DNA of 64,000 nucleotides from Candidatus Marispirochaeta associata (lineage in GTDB: Bacteria > Spirochaetota > Spirochaetia > JC444 > Marispirochaetaceae), in contig JWTM01000532.1 of the NCBI GenBank assembly GCA_001749745.1, forward strand, positions 415,001 to 479,000. The letters are read 5' to 3'. The notes under the pieces were generated by a model. That model had not been told where the DNA came from, did not search any database, and saw nothing but the letters and a program-made list of their open reading frames with translations. Positions 19,093 through 28,017 of this stretch are shown here, piece by piece. The first letter of the stretch is position 1. Every line of letters begins with the position of its first letter. The translations under genes and the position numbers were made by a program.

Positions 19093-20793
19093 TTAGGATT
19101 CGCTGTCCTTATCCTTTAAAAAATCTCCGAGGGTAAAGGTCGACTCTTCCTCTTCGTCATGAATGTATTTCGCGATCTCTTTACGCTGCTGCTTCTTCTT
19201 CAGATCCCGAATAGAGAGGCCCAGCCGCTGGGAACCGGCTTTGATCTCCATCACCGCCGCGGTAACCGAATCTCCATCTTTGAAGACGCTATTGAGGTCC
19301 TCAACCGGTTCTTCGCCCGGTCCGAAACAGTGCGCCCGGGGGATAAGCCCCTCGATCTCGCCGGGAACCTTGACGAATACACCGAAGTCGGTGATACCGG
19401 TAACGGTGCCTTCGATCTTGCTTCCCATGGGATAGCTGCTCTTCAATGCCTGCCAGGGATCGTCGGAGAGCTGCTTAACGCCGAGACGAATCCGCTTCGC
19501 TTCCTTGTCGAGCTCAATGATGACTACATCGACCTCTTCCCCTTCCTTGATCATTGCCGAGGGATGACGAACCTTCTTGGTCCAGCTCAGGTCATCCACA
19601 TGCAGGAATCCGTCGATTCCCTCTTCGATCTCGAGGAAGGCGCCGGCGTTGGTCAGTTTCTTGACCGTAAGCTTCATCTGCTTGCCGACCGGATACTGCT
19701 CCTCGATCGAGTCCCAGGGGTTCGGCAGGACCTGCTTGAGGCCCAGTGAAACCCGCCCCTGATCGAGATCGTAGTCGAGAATTTTTACCTCGACCTCGTC
19801 GCCGATGGCAAGGACCTCTTTGGGATGCTTGATGCGCTTCACCCAGGAGAGCTCGGATACGTGCGCCAGTCCCTCGATGCCCTCTTCAATCTCGATGAAG
19901 GCGCCGAAATCGGCCAGCTTGGTAACCTTACCCTTGACCACCTCGTCGACCTGGTGCCGTTCCTCGAACACGCTCCAGGGATCCGGCTGAAAATGCTTCA
20001 GCGAAAGGTTTATCTTCTTGGATTCGGGATCGATCTTGATTACCTTGACCTTGATCTCCTGATCCTTCTTTACATAATCCTTCGGCCGGGTCGCATGCCC
20101 CCAGCTCATATCGTTCAGATGCAGGAGTCCGTCGAAACCGCCCAGATCCACGAAGGCTCCGAAGGAGGTAAAGGACTTGACCCGTCCGGTAACCTCGGCA
20201 CCCTCTTCTGTACTGGCGAAGAACTCCTCTTTGCGCTGTTCGATATCGCGCTCGAGCCACGATCGGCGGGAGAGCACAATCCGTGCCCGCTTCTCGCGCT
20301 GAAAACGCTCGATAAGAAACTTCGATTTTACTCCGACGAAGCTTTCGGGATCTTCCACCCGGCGCACGTCGGTCTGACTCATAGGGTTGAATGCGGTGAT
20401 ACCGTAGCCGAGGTCGACCTCGTATCCGCCCTTAATTGCCTTGGAAAAGGTTCCCTCTACGGGTTCCTTATCTTCGAAGGACTGTTTCAGGGTTTTCCAG
20501 AAGGAGGCCATATCTGCGCGGCGTTTGGAAACAACGACCTGACCGCCTTTTCCCTCTTTGCTTACCAGTACGACGGAAACCGTATCGCCGATAGACGGGG
20601 TTTCATCGAACTCCTCGGTGGGAATTTTTCCTTCCGACTTATAGCCGACATCTACAAAAACCTGCTCGGGGCCAATCTCAATAACTGTTCCTTCAACAAG
20701 CTGGCCCTCTTCCAATCCATCGAGGCTCTTGAGGTATTCTTCCTGGAGTTCTGATTGCTTGATATCTCCGTTGTTAGGCTCTCGATCACTCAT
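19093..20793 (-). CDS. rpsA: 30S ribosomal protein S1
   Basis: 566 residues containing six S1 RNA-binding repeats. Examples are GTVIEIGPEQVFVDVGYKSE, GRVKSFTSFGAFVDLGG, GKVTKLADFGAFIEIEEGIE and GTVTGITDFGVFVKVPGEIE. The length and repeat number match full-length bacterial S1, which helps the 30S subunit bind mRNA. It follows cmk directly, the classic cmk-rpsA pairing. Confidence 0.96.
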   Translation of the reverse strand: MSDREPNNGDIKQSELQEEYLKSLDGLEEGQLVEGTVIEIGPEQVFVDVGYKSEGKIPTEEFDETPSIGDTVSVVLVSKEGKGGQVVVSKRRADMASFWKTLKQSFEDKEPVEGTFSKAIKGGYEVDLGYGITAFNPMSQTDVRRVEDPESFVGVKSKFLIERFQREKRARIVLSRRSWLERDIEQRKEEFFASTEEGAEVTGRVKSFTSFGAFVDLGGFDGLLHLNDMSWGHATRPKDYVKKDQEIKVKVIKIDPESKKINLSLKHFQPDPWSVFEERHQVDEVVKGKVTKLADFGAFIEIEEGIEGLAHVSELSWVKRIKHPKEVLAIGDEVEVKILDYDLDQGRVSLGLKQVLPNPWDSIEEQYPVGKQMKLTVKKLTNAGAFLEIEEGIDGFLHVDDLSWTKKVRHPSAMIKEGEEVDVVIIELDKEAKRIRLGVKQLSDDPWQALKSSYPMGSKIEGTVTGITDFGVFVKVPGEIEGLIPRAHCFGPGEEPVEDLNSVFKDGDSVTAAVMEIKAGSQRLGLSIRDLKKKQQRKEIAKYIHDEEEESTFTLGDFLKDKDSES

Positions 20794-20794
20794 G

Positions 20795-21457
20795 CTACGA
20801 CTCGGTCTCCTCGATCCTCTGCTGTATCTCTTGAATTTTACGTATTACTTTGTCACAAACTTCTTCTATGGTCAATACCGAGGTGTCCAGATAGAAGGCG
20901 TCGTCCGCACGAACCAGACGTCCCCACTCCTTACCTCGGTCGATCTCATCCCGGCGCCGGATATTGTCGGCAATCTCCTGCAGACTCATTTCACTGGTCC
21001 CCTGATGAAACCGGCGTTCAGCCCGCACCTCGGGACTCGCGTCGAGATAGACCTTGAGCTCCGCATCCGGGAAGACCACCGTGGTAATGTCCCGTCCTTC
21101 GACGACGATGTCCAGGGATGCGGAAACCTTCCTCAACCAGGAGTTGACATACTCCCGCACCCCCCGGAAGGCCGAGACCTGGGCCACATGCCCGTCCACG
21201 AGATCGGAATGGAGCTCGTCGGTCCGGTCGTGTCCATCCAAGAGGAAGCATCCCCGGTCGTAGGCCAAAGGCATTTCCCGGGCATAGGCCTCGACCGCCT
21301 CTTGATCCTCCAGGTCGACGCCGGCCTCGGCCGCACCGAGGGTCACCGCCCGGTAAAAATTCCCGGAGTTGAGATAATGCAGGCCCGCCTCTTCGGCCGC
21401 CCGCTTCGATACGGTACTCTTTCCGACTCCTGCCGGTCCGTCCAGGGCTACGACCAT
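20795..21457 (-). CDS. cmk: Cytidylate kinase
   Basis: 220 residues. The P-loop LDGPAGVGKST is at the N-terminus. The CMP-binding region GRDITTVVFPDAELKVYLDA is near residue 115, and RRDEIDRGKEWGRLVRADDA is the lid/base-recognition segment. The enzyme phosphorylates CMP and dCMP with ATP. It overlaps rluB by 10 bases and is followed almost at once by rpsA. A second, divergent cytidylate-kinase-like gene is at 48472-49011. Confidence 0.95.
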   Translation of the reverse strand: MVVALDGPAGVGKSTVSKRAAEEAGLHYLNSGNFYRAVTLGAAEAGVDLEDQEAVEAYAREMPLAYDRGCFLLDGHDRTDELHSDLVDGHVAQVSAFRGVREYVNSWLRKVSASLDIVVEGRDITTVVFPDAELKVYLDASPEVRAERRFHQGTSEMSLQEIADNIRRRDEIDRGKEWGRLVRADDAFYLDTSVLTIEEVCDKVIRKIQEIQQRIEETES

Positions 21458-22227
21458 ATGGTTCCCTCCGGTTTGTATCCCAGGGATTCGAGATCCCGCT
21501 TGTTGAGGATTCGATACTCCCCGGGCGACATCTTCCGCAGACGGATAGCGCCGATGCGGACCCGGTGGAGCCGCTTGACCCGGATCTTGTGATGATGAAA
21601 GAGGCGCCGGATTTCCCGGTTTTTCCCTTCGGTCAGCACCATCGAGACGCTCCGTTCCCCGGTAAGATGGTAAGAATCGATGGCGAACCGCTCCCCGTCG
21701 ATACTCACCCCCCGGACGAAGCTATCCAGGAGCTCCTCGCCTATGGGGCGGGAAAGCTCGACCAGATACTCCTTCTCCACTCCGTTAGCGGGATTCGTTA
21801 TATAGCTCGAGAAATCTCCGTCGTTGGTCAGGAACATCAATCCCGTGGAGAGATAGTCGAGTCGTCCGACGTGGAAGAGCCTGAACGGAAAGCGTCCCTT
21901 CACGATATCGGCCACCGTGGACCGCCCTTCGGGATCGTTGAGGGATGAGACGACGAACTTAGGTTTATATAGGGCGATATAGGCGAAGCGCCGGTCGGGA
22001 TAGACCCGTTTATGATCGAATTCCACCCGGTCGTCCTGACCGACCTTGATGCCCATCTTGTCGACCACCTTGCCGTTAACCTTCACCCGGCCGTGGAGGA
22101 TATGCTCCTCACAGGCTCGGCGGGAACCGACGCCGCAGCGGGCCAGAAATACCTGCAAACGCAGCTCTTCGTCGCCCGAGGGCTGGGCTTTTCCGGGGGG
22201 GCTCTGCTTTCTTTTCCTATTGACCAT
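21448..22227 (-). CDS. rRNA pseudouridine synthase, RsuA/RluB family
   Basis: 259 residues from the ATG at 22227; an ATG 30 bases upstream is also in frame but lies deeper inside scpB. An S4-like RNA-binding domain (about 22-70, LQVFLARCGVGSRRACE) precedes the synthase domain. That domain carries the catalytic aspartate motif GRLDYLSTGLMFLTNDGD and the C-terminal TEGKNREIRRLFHHH. It isomerises specific uridines in rRNA. The exact target (RluB versus RsuA type) cannot be fixed from sequence alone; the link to scpAB is typical of RluB-like enzymes. Confidence 0.9.
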   Translation of the reverse strand: MVNRKRKQSPPGKAQPSGDEELRLQVFLARCGVGSRRACEEHILHGRVKVNGKVVDKMGIKVGQDDRVEFDHKRVYPDRRFAYIALYKPKFVVSSLNDPEGRSTVADIVKGRFPFRLFHVGRLDYLSTGLMFLTNDGDFSSYITNPANGVEKEYLVELSRPIGEELLDSFVRGVSIDGERFAIDSYHLTGERSVSMVLTEGKNREIRRLFHHHKIRVKRLHRVRIGAIRLRKMSPGEYRILNKRDLESLGYKPEGTIWS

Positions 22228-22759
22228 CGAGTTCAAACCTGTCCTGATTGAGTTCATCCAGCTTGGGCAGGTCGGCGATGCTTCGCAGGCGAAAAACCTT
22301 CAGGAACTCCTTGGTGGTGCCGTACTGTACCGGCTTACCCGGAGCCTCCTTCTTGCCGACCTCTTTGATGAGATTCCGCGTTAGTAAGAGACGCATCATC
22401 CCGTCGGCACTCACTCCGCGGATTCCTTCGATCTCTCCCCGGGTAATGGGTTGAGAATAGGCTATGATCGAGAGGGTCTCCATGGCCGCCCGGGATAGTT
22501 TGGCGTCGTTCTTCTTTCCGTAACGATCCTTAAGATCCTCCCACAGCTCTTCCTTGGGACTGAGAATATATCCGCCGCCGATCTCACGCAGGCAGAGACC
22601 GTGGCCCTGTTCCTCGTAGTGGCCGATCAGATACTCCAGCGCCCCCTCTACCACATCCTTATCTAAGCGGCTGATCTTGGCGATAGACTTTACTTCCATT
22701 GGTTCAGATTCCAAGAAGAGAATGGCTTCAATTATTGCCGCCTCACGTTCCAGAGTCAT
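22217..22759 (-). CDS. scpB: Segregation and condensation protein B
   Basis: 180 residues from the ATG at 22759, chosen because it follows a GGGAGGAG ribosome-binding site and gives the standard ScpB N-terminus (EAAIIEAILFLESEPM). Earlier in-frame starts lie far inside scpA. Two winged-helix domains are expected. The conserved ETLSIIAYSQPITRGEIEGI and GVSADGMMRLLL motifs are present. ScpB works with ScpA and SMC in chromosome condensation. It overlaps scpA by 17 bases and rluB by 11. Confidence 0.93.
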   Translation of the reverse strand: MTLEREAAIIEAILFLESEPMEVKSIAKISRLDKDVVEGALEYLIGHYEEQGHGLCLREIGGGYILSPKEELWEDLKDRYGKKNDAKLSRAAMETLSIIAYSQPITRGEIEGIRGVSADGMMRLLLTRNLIKEVGKKEAPGKPVQYGTTKEFLKVFRLRSIADLPKLDELNQDRFELDGQ

Positions 22760-23570
22760 CTCCTCCCTGCTCCTCGAGTTCTTCTTCCGGATAATAATCC
22801 TGCGCTTCATCATTATCTGCGTCGGGATGCGCATAGATCCGGATATCTCCGAACATTCTATTTTGATAGATCTTGATTTTTTTGAGCTTGACCATCTCCA
22901 GGATTGCCAAGAAGGCGCAGATTATCTCCATGATGGAGTTCTCTTTTACCACCAGATCGGTGAAGAGACAGTATTCCCGGTTTTCCAGATACTCATGTAC
23001 CAGACTGATCTTCTCATTGATTGATACCTCTTCATAGAGGTCGAGTATTCTCTCGGATGAGATATTCGATATCAGGGAGGAGAAGGTCTTCAAGAGCTCC
23101 CACACATCGATCTGATCCCAGAGATCGTCCTTCTCGTCGAAGGGAAGCACCCGCTGCTTCTTTTTGCGTTCGATGACCCACTCGTTTTCGATCTCCTTCT
23201 CCATCATCAGTTCGGAGATCTTCTTGTACTTCTGGTACTCGATCAGACGCTCGACCAGCTCCTGGCGCGGATCATCGAGTTCGTCCTCGAAATCTACCTC
23301 TACCGGCAGGAGCATGCGGGATTTGATAAAGAGCAGAGTCGCCGCCATCACGTAGAACTCGGTAATATTCTCGAGATTGATCGCTTCGGCGATCTCGATA
23401 TACTCGATATACTGCTCGGTTATCTGGGCGATGGGAATATCATAAATATTTATCTCTGATTTCTTGATCAGGAAAAGCAGCAGATCCAGGGGACCTTCGA
23501 ACTGATTCAGTTTGAATCGGTACTGATCCTCGTTCTGTTCCTGTTCAATTTCTGCGGTACTTGCTTCCAT
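22743..23570 (-). CDS. scpA: Segregation and condensation protein A
   Basis: 275 residues. The kleisin N-terminal motif FEGPLDLLLFLIKKSEINIY begins near residue 23, followed by IPIAQITEQYIEYIE and the MAATLLFIKSRMLLP segment near residue 80. The C-terminal winged helix (about 200-245) contacts the SMC head. An acidic glutamine-rich tail follows. It partners ScpB and SMC in chromosome segregation. Confidence 0.95.
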   Translation of the reverse strand: MEASTAEIEQEQNEDQYRFKLNQFEGPLDLLLFLIKKSEINIYDIPIAQITEQYIEYIEIAEAINLENITEFYVMAATLLFIKSRMLLPVEVDFEDELDDPRQELVERLIEYQKYKKISELMMEKEIENEWVIERKKKQRVLPFDEKDDLWDQIDVWELLKTFSSLISNISSERILDLYEEVSINEKISLVHEYLENREYCLFTDLVVKENSIMEIICAFLAILEMVKLKKIKIYQNRMFGDIRIYAHPDADNDEAQDYYPEEELEEQGGDDSGT

Positions 23571-23579
23571 GCCCGACGC

Positions 23580-24110
23580 TTAAGGCCCTCCCCACGACAA
23601 GCTCCTACTATAGTCTTTCACCGACATGTAGTAAATACCCTGTGTTTCGAGCCTGGCGAGTTGATCCCCCCAGGCTTCGCCGCTCCGAGGGTCCTCAATG
23701 GTTGAATCGAGCTCGAGCAGGGGAATTAAGACGAATTTGCGTTCACCCATGCGCGGATGGGGAACCATAAGGCGCGCCTCATCTATGACCCGGTTGCCGA
23801 AGAGCAGAATATCGATATCGATCCTCCTCGGCCCCTTCGGCCTTGAAGGATCCCTGACCCTGCCCAGCTCGTGTTCGAGGGATTGGAGCTTCACTAGAAG
23901 CTCCAGGGGCGTTAGATCGGTGGACCCCCTCACGACGGCATTCACGAAACGATCCTGGTCCAGATCGTAGCGCGGTTCCGTGCTGTAGAATCGGGAGCAC
24001 TCTGTCCCGCTCAGCAGCCCGTCGATGCCCTTTATCGCCTCGCGGAGGGCATCGATGGGCGCGGAGAGGTTGCCGCCGAGGCCTAAATAGACCAACTCCC
24101 GTTCCGTCAC
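23580..24110 (-). CDS. folK: 2-amino-4-hydroxy-6-hydroxymethyldihydropteridine pyrophosphokinase
   Basis: 176 residues, GTG start directly after the recA stop. FolK motifs are clear: YLGLGGNLS at the start, LQSLEHELGRVRD in the middle and the signature GPRRIDIDILLFG, whose two aspartates bind Mg. VPHPRMGERKFVLIPLLEL follows. It transfers pyrophosphate from ATP to the pterin alcohol in folate synthesis. folP (38.6 kb) and folC (40.8 kb) are also in the window but in other transcription units. Confidence 0.96.
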   Translation of the reverse strand: MTERELVYLGLGGNLSAPIDALREAIKGIDGLLSGTECSRFYSTEPRYDLDQDRFVNAVVRGSTDLTPLELLVKLQSLEHELGRVRDPSRPKGPRRIDIDILLFGNRVIDEARLMVPHPRMGERKFVLIPLLELDSTIEDPRSGEAWGDQLARLETQGIYYMSVKDYSRSLSWGGP

Positions 24111-25250
24111 CTAGAAGAGCTCGGACTTGGGATTCTCCTGCGGTTCGGGAGGGCTCTTCTTCTGGGCCGGTTTCTTCTCTGGCGCATCCGTAGCCGCCGG
24201 CTCCTGGGGCTGGAGATTGGGAAAAAGCAACACCCGAAGCTTCTTATCGATCTCGTCGGCGATATCGGGATTGTTCTCTAAAAAGAGTTTTGCGTTTTCC
24301 CGTCCCTGGCCTATCCGTTCCTCGCCGAAGGAGTACCAACTGCCGCTCTTATTGATCAGTTCAAACTTCAGGGCCGCATCCAAGAGGCTTCCGGAACCAG
24401 AAATTCCCTTCCCGAACATGATCTCCATCTCGACCTTACGGAACGGCGGGGCGACCTTGTTCTTGACTACCTTGACCCGCACACGGTTACCGATGGCGTC
24501 CTCGGTACCCTTGGCGATGGTCTCGATCTTGCGTACCTCGATCCTGACGGAAGAGTAGAACTTCAGCGCCTTTCCGCCTGTGGTCGTCTCCGGATTGCCG
24601 AACATTACTCCGATCTTCATCCGGATCTGGTTGATAAAGATTAGACTCGAGTGGGACTTGGCGATCGTTCCGGTGAGCTTCCTCAAGGCCTGGCTCATTA
24701 GCCGCGCCTGGAGTCCCATATGGGAATCTCCCATGTCGCCCTCGATCTCGGCCTGAGGCGTCAGAGCCGCTACGGAGTCGACGACGATAATATCCACCGC
24801 CCCGGAACGGACCAGGGATTCGGCAATCTCTAGGGCCTGTTCTCCGGTATCGGGCTGGGAGACCCAGAGTTCATCGATATTCACTCCCAGATTCTTGGCG
24901 TACCCGGGATCCAGCGCGTGTTCCGCATCGATAAAGGCGGCGATACCGCCCATCTTCTGGGCCTCGGCGATGGCGTGCAGGGCCAAGGTGGTCTTTCCGG
25001 ATGATTCCGGTCCGTAGATCTCTATCACCCGTCCCTTCGGATATCCGCCCACACCAAGGGCCGCATCCAGCAGTATCGAACCCGAAGGAATCGCTTCGAT
25101 GTTGAGATCCTGCCGGTCCTTCCCCAATTGCATCAGGGAACCCTTGCCGAACTGCTTCTCAATCTGCAGCCGGGCCGCCTCCAGGGCTTTCTGCTTCTCT
25201 TCCGTGTTGGTCGGGGCAGGTTTTGTTTCGGGCATCGCTTTTTTTGCCAT
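24111..25250 (-). CDS. recA: Recombinase RecA
   Basis: 379 residues from the ATG at 25250. This start was chosen because an AGGAGG site lies about 6 bases upstream; longer in-frame starts add 23 residues unlike RecA. Walker A is GPESSGKTT, the L1 region is EGDMGDSHMGLQARLMSQAL and the L2 region is GVMFGNPETTTGGKALKFY. The C-terminus is an acidic and proline-rich tail. RecA drives homologous recombination and SOS induction. A good promoter is seen about 105 bases upstream; I did not find a convincing LexA box. Confidence 0.98.
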   Translation of the reverse strand: MAKKAMPETKPAPTNTEEKQKALEAARLQIEKQFGKGSLMQLGKDRQDLNIEAIPSGSILLDAALGVGGYPKGRVIEIYGPESSGKTTLALHAIAEAQKMGGIAAFIDAEHALDPGYAKNLGVNIDELWVSQPDTGEQALEIAESLVRSGAVDIIVVDSVAALTPQAEIEGDMGDSHMGLQARLMSQALRKLTGTIAKSHSSLIFINQIRMKIGVMFGNPETTTGGKALKFYSSVRIEVRKIETIAKGTEDAIGNRVRVKVVKNKVAPPFRKVEMEIMFGKGISGSGSLLDAALKFELINKSGSWYSFGEERIGQGRENAKLFLENNPDIADEIDKKLRVLLFPNLQPQEPAATDAPEKKPAQKKSPPEPQENPKSELF

Positions 25251-25361
25251 GACATCCTCCTCTCTCTTCCGCACCTCGCGCGCGTACCCCGGGGCAGCGC
25301 TCCTCATACTGGTATTCATACCCTATATAAGGGGAAGAAAGAGCCTTTTGATTTCTGTAAT

Positions 25362-25389
25362 AGTATAGTTTTGTGCTTTCTATGGTCAA
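25362..25389 (-). promoter_or_regulatory. Candidate sigma-70 promoter of recA-folK
   Basis: On the minus strand TTGACC (25389-25384) and TATACT (25367-25362) are separated by 16 bases. Each hexamer departs from consensus by one base. The predicted start gives a leader of about 105 nt before the recA ATG. Confidence 0.65.
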
Positions 25390-25417
25390 GCAGAGAGAAT
25401 TAGCGAAATTTATAGTC

Positions 25418-25867
25418 TTAAAACTGCTTCTTTGAATCCAGCAGGATCGTCACCGGTCCGTCGTTGACGGAGGATACCTCCATCATCGCCTGAAACTTTC
25501 CGCTTTCCACGGGGAGTCCCAGTTCGGCCAATGAGCTGATTACAGACTCATAGAGGGTCCGCGCCTGATCCGGGTAGGCCGCCTGGCTGTAGGAGGGCCT
25601 GCGTCCCTTGCGGGCATCCGCATAGAGGGTGAACTGACTGACCATGAGGATGCTCCCCTCTTCGTCCACAAGGGAGCGGTTCATCCGGCCCTCACGGTCG
25701 TTGAATATGCGCAAATAAGCGATCTTCTCCGCCAGGTAGGCGGCATCGCTAACAGAATCCTCGGTCCCCACCCCTAGGTAGACCAGCAGTCCCGGACCGA
25801 TTGCGCCGACAGTCTCTCCGTCGACGCTGACGTGAGCGCTACGCACCCTTTGTACCACCGCCCGCAT
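25418..25867 (-). CDS. dtd: D-aminoacyl-tRNA deacylase
   Basis: 149 residues, the normal length. The two family signatures are present: SQFTLYAD (catalytic Thr/Ser region, about residue 77) and the C-terminal NDGPVTILLDS. The enzyme hydrolyses D-amino acids wrongly attached to tRNA and so protects translation. It follows a TPR-protein gene by 2 bases. Confidence 0.96.
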   Translation of the reverse strand: MRAVVQRVRSAHVSVDGETVGAIGPGLLVYLGVGTEDSVSDAAYLAEKIAYLRIFNDREGRMNRSLVDEEGSILMVSQFTLYADARKGRRPSYSQAAYPDQARTLYESVISSLAELGLPVESGKFQAMMEVSSVNDGPVTILLDSKKQF

Positions 25868-25869
25868 CG

Positions 25870-26949
25870 CTACTCCACCAGCTGATGCAGGGAGACCGCT
25901 TCTAAGGAGAGAGCCGATCCGTTTGCACCCGGATGGACCACCCTTCCGAGAACCTCAACCTTGCGGTTCTCCTCCAGATCCACCGGGAAGGCGCAGCGTA
26001 CGGGTACAATCCCTTCCAAAACGGTTTCATCCTCGTATCCCACCAAGAGATCGAATAGAACGGCGTCGCTCTCCACCGCCACATTCGCCGCCCGGCCGCG
26101 CCAGATTACATGGCATGATTCATAGAGCAGCGGATCGGAGACTACCTCGCGATAGGCGAAGTTATCCTTCAAGGTGGCGAAACTCGGTTCCTTGATATAG
26201 CCGATCAAGAAGCGGATCTTCTCCTTCAGATCCTCGGGAGCGTTGGAATTGAGCAGTCGGTTGATCTCGCGCCGCGCGAGATTGTCCCGGTACTGATTAA
26301 GAAGATCGAGCACCCCTTCGGCGCTGCTTTTCAGCTCCTCCTCGCTCATGGTGTAGCGCCAGTCGCCTTGATTCGCGGCCGTCTCCTCGGAGAAGAGATC
26401 GATCTCGGCCAGTCCCGGGCGGGTATAGCCGCTACCCAGTAGAGTCCAGGGACGGGTGAACCAGAGCGCGCCGCCGATGAGCCCGAGAGCCAGAACGGCC
26501 AGGGGTACGACGAACCTTCCGGCGCCCCGCTTCCGCTTCGGGTAGCGCAGATAGCGATCGAGTCGTCCCTCCTCGAGTTTCATGGCGATCTCGCTGATTT
26601 CCGTACTCTCCCGGATCAGCTTCAAACCGCGCTCCGCCTCCTTCGCATCGTGCTGCCGTTCGAGGATGGTCAACCAGATGCGGATCGCCTCCTCGGTCTC
26701 GCCGCGTTTGGCAAGCACCAGAGCGATCCCCAGGTTGGCCGAGGTATCTCCGGGACTCAGCTGTTCAGCCCGGCGCAGATAGGAGAATCCGCCGCCGAAA
26801 TCGGCGGTGTAGAGACATGAGTAGCCGAGGAGCAGGTAGAAGCGATAACTGTCGCGATACTGAAATACCTGAGGCTCCAGCATCCTGAGAACCTTAGAGT
26901 ATTTTCCGCGGAAGAAAAGCTTCTCGCTTTCAGAGAGAACTGAATCCAT
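25870..26949 (-). CDS. TPR protein with one central membrane helix
   Basis: 359 residues. The N-terminal 130 residues are TPR-like helices, for example YRFYLLLGYSCLYTADFGGG and TSANLGIALVLAKRGETEEA. One membrane helix lies near residues 146-166. The distal part (about 190-359) has a helical region and a beta-rich end without a recognised domain. It forms a gene trio with the secreted protein and the signal-peptide TPR protein upstream, separated by few bases, so a common envelope function is likely but unproven. Confidence 0.7.
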   Translation of the reverse strand: MDSVLSESEKLFFRGKYSKVLRMLEPQVFQYRDSYRFYLLLGYSCLYTADFGGGFSYLRRAEQLSPGDTSANLGIALVLAKRGETEEAIRIWLTILERQHDAKEAERGLKLIRESTEISEIAMKLEEGRLDRYLRYPKRKRGAGRFVVPLAVLALGLIGGALWFTRPWTLLGSGYTRPGLAEIDLFSEETAANQGDWRYTMSEEELKSSAEGVLDLLNQYRDNLARREINRLLNSNAPEDLKEKIRFLIGYIKEPSFATLKDNFAYREVVSDPLLYESCHVIWRGRAANVAVESDAVLFDLLVGYEDETVLEGIVPVRCAFPVDLEENRKVEVLGRVVHPGANGSALSLEAVSLHQLVE

Positions 26950-26958
26950 CGATCAGCC

Positions 26959-28017
26959 CTACTCTCCGTAACCCTGTTTGCGTTCCTGCAGGGCAGCGAG
27001 GAGCTGTTGCAGGAGATAGACCTTCTCTTCGGGGATCTCCTCGCCTTGCTCAATAAGCGCATCGATCTCGCTGATCAGTTCACGAACCGCTCTCAGTTCC
27101 TCCTCGGGATCGCCAAGCTCCTGATCCTCTTCGCTCAGACCGACAACGAGATTCTCGATCTTCTCATCCCGCACATCCCGCTCCGGCAGAAAACCGCCGG
27201 GAGCATAGTTCCCAAGGGCTAAAACGATAATCCGTTCCTCCCCGGGGCCGACGGGCATGGGATCGTAAAAGAGGGCCACCGCAGAATCGTTAATTGAATA
27301 GGGTGGCCGGGAGAAGTTGCGGTTGCGATTGACCGCGAAACTCCAGGAACTGTCGTTGAGCCGTTTCCAATTGGCCAACAGGACCGAATCAGGCGTAGTA
27401 AGACCGGGTCCGCGCAGCATCAGCATCAGGCCGGTATTGTCGTCCCTGTTCCGCCGGGAGAGGATGTAGTCCGGGGGCGGCGAGTTGAACTGGGTTTCGT
27501 TCTCGACGGCGGGAATATACTGGGTCGCAAAATGGGCACCCGACTCCTCGCCGAGATATGTATCGAGCAGATAACGCAAACCCAGATTTAGGGTATCCCG
27601 ACCGGTATTGCGGATAGTCAGGGTAATGCTGATGCCATTACTCGCATCGGCATCGAGGGATTTCAAAAAGGCGAAGTCCTGGGTAATCTCGAGACGCTTG
27701 GAACTCCAGGTGTACCTGGCGCCGGAACCTCTGCGTTCCAGCTGCTGCTCGAATTCGTAACTATCGGTCGGCCGGATAACCTGATTATTCACTACCAGGC
27801 TGAAGTAACTGGTGCGGGGATCCTCACCGAAAAGCAGCGGGACTCTTCCGTTCTTGGCAGTTTCCGCCCGATAGAGGGGCAGGAAGGTTCCCTCCCGCTC
27901 GTCGAGAATCAGTTCCATCCTGCCGCTCTCTATATCCAGGGCGGGGAGAGAGGTTGTCGCTCCCAGAAGCAGGAGGAGAAGGGGGATCAGAAATCTGCTC
28001 GGCTGTACTTTCATCAT
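26959..28017 (-). CDS. Secreted or periplasmic protein of unknown function
   Basis: 352 residues. A clear signal sequence (LIPLLLLLLGATTSLPALD) predicts export. The body is beta-rich, with patterns such as ISITLTIRNTGRDTLNLGL suggesting an immunoglobulin-like or sugar-binding-like fold. The last about 60 residues are charged helix (EELRAVRELISEIDALIEQG). I do not recognise a family. Its ATGA start overlaps the stop of the upstream TPR gene. Confidence 0.65.
   Translation of the reverse strand: MMKVQPSRFLIPLLLLLLGATTSLPALDIESGRMELILDEREGTFLPLYRAETAKNGRVPLLFGEDPRTSYFSLVVNNQVIRPTDSYEFEQQLERRGSGARYTWSSKRLEITQDFAFLKSLDADASNGISITLTIRNTGRDTLNLGLRYLLDTYLGEESGAHFATQYIPAVENETQFNSPPPDYILSRRNRDDNTGLMLMLRGPGLTTPDSVLLANWKRLNDSSWSFAVNRNRNFSRPPYSINDSAVALFYDPMPVGPGEERIIVLALGNYAPGGFLPERDVRDEKIENLVVGLSEEDQELGDPEEELRAVRELISEIDALIEQGEEIPEEKVYLLQQLLAALQERKQGYGE

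Noticed and set aside
22759..22834. Longer N-terminus for ScpB (start at 22834)
   Set aside because: The extra residues are basic, unlike ScpB, and lie in the scpA coding region; the ATG at 22759 has a good ribosome-binding site.
25250..25319. Longer N-terminus for RecA (start at 25319)
   Set aside because: The AGGAGG site directly upstream of 25250 and family length favour the shorter protein.
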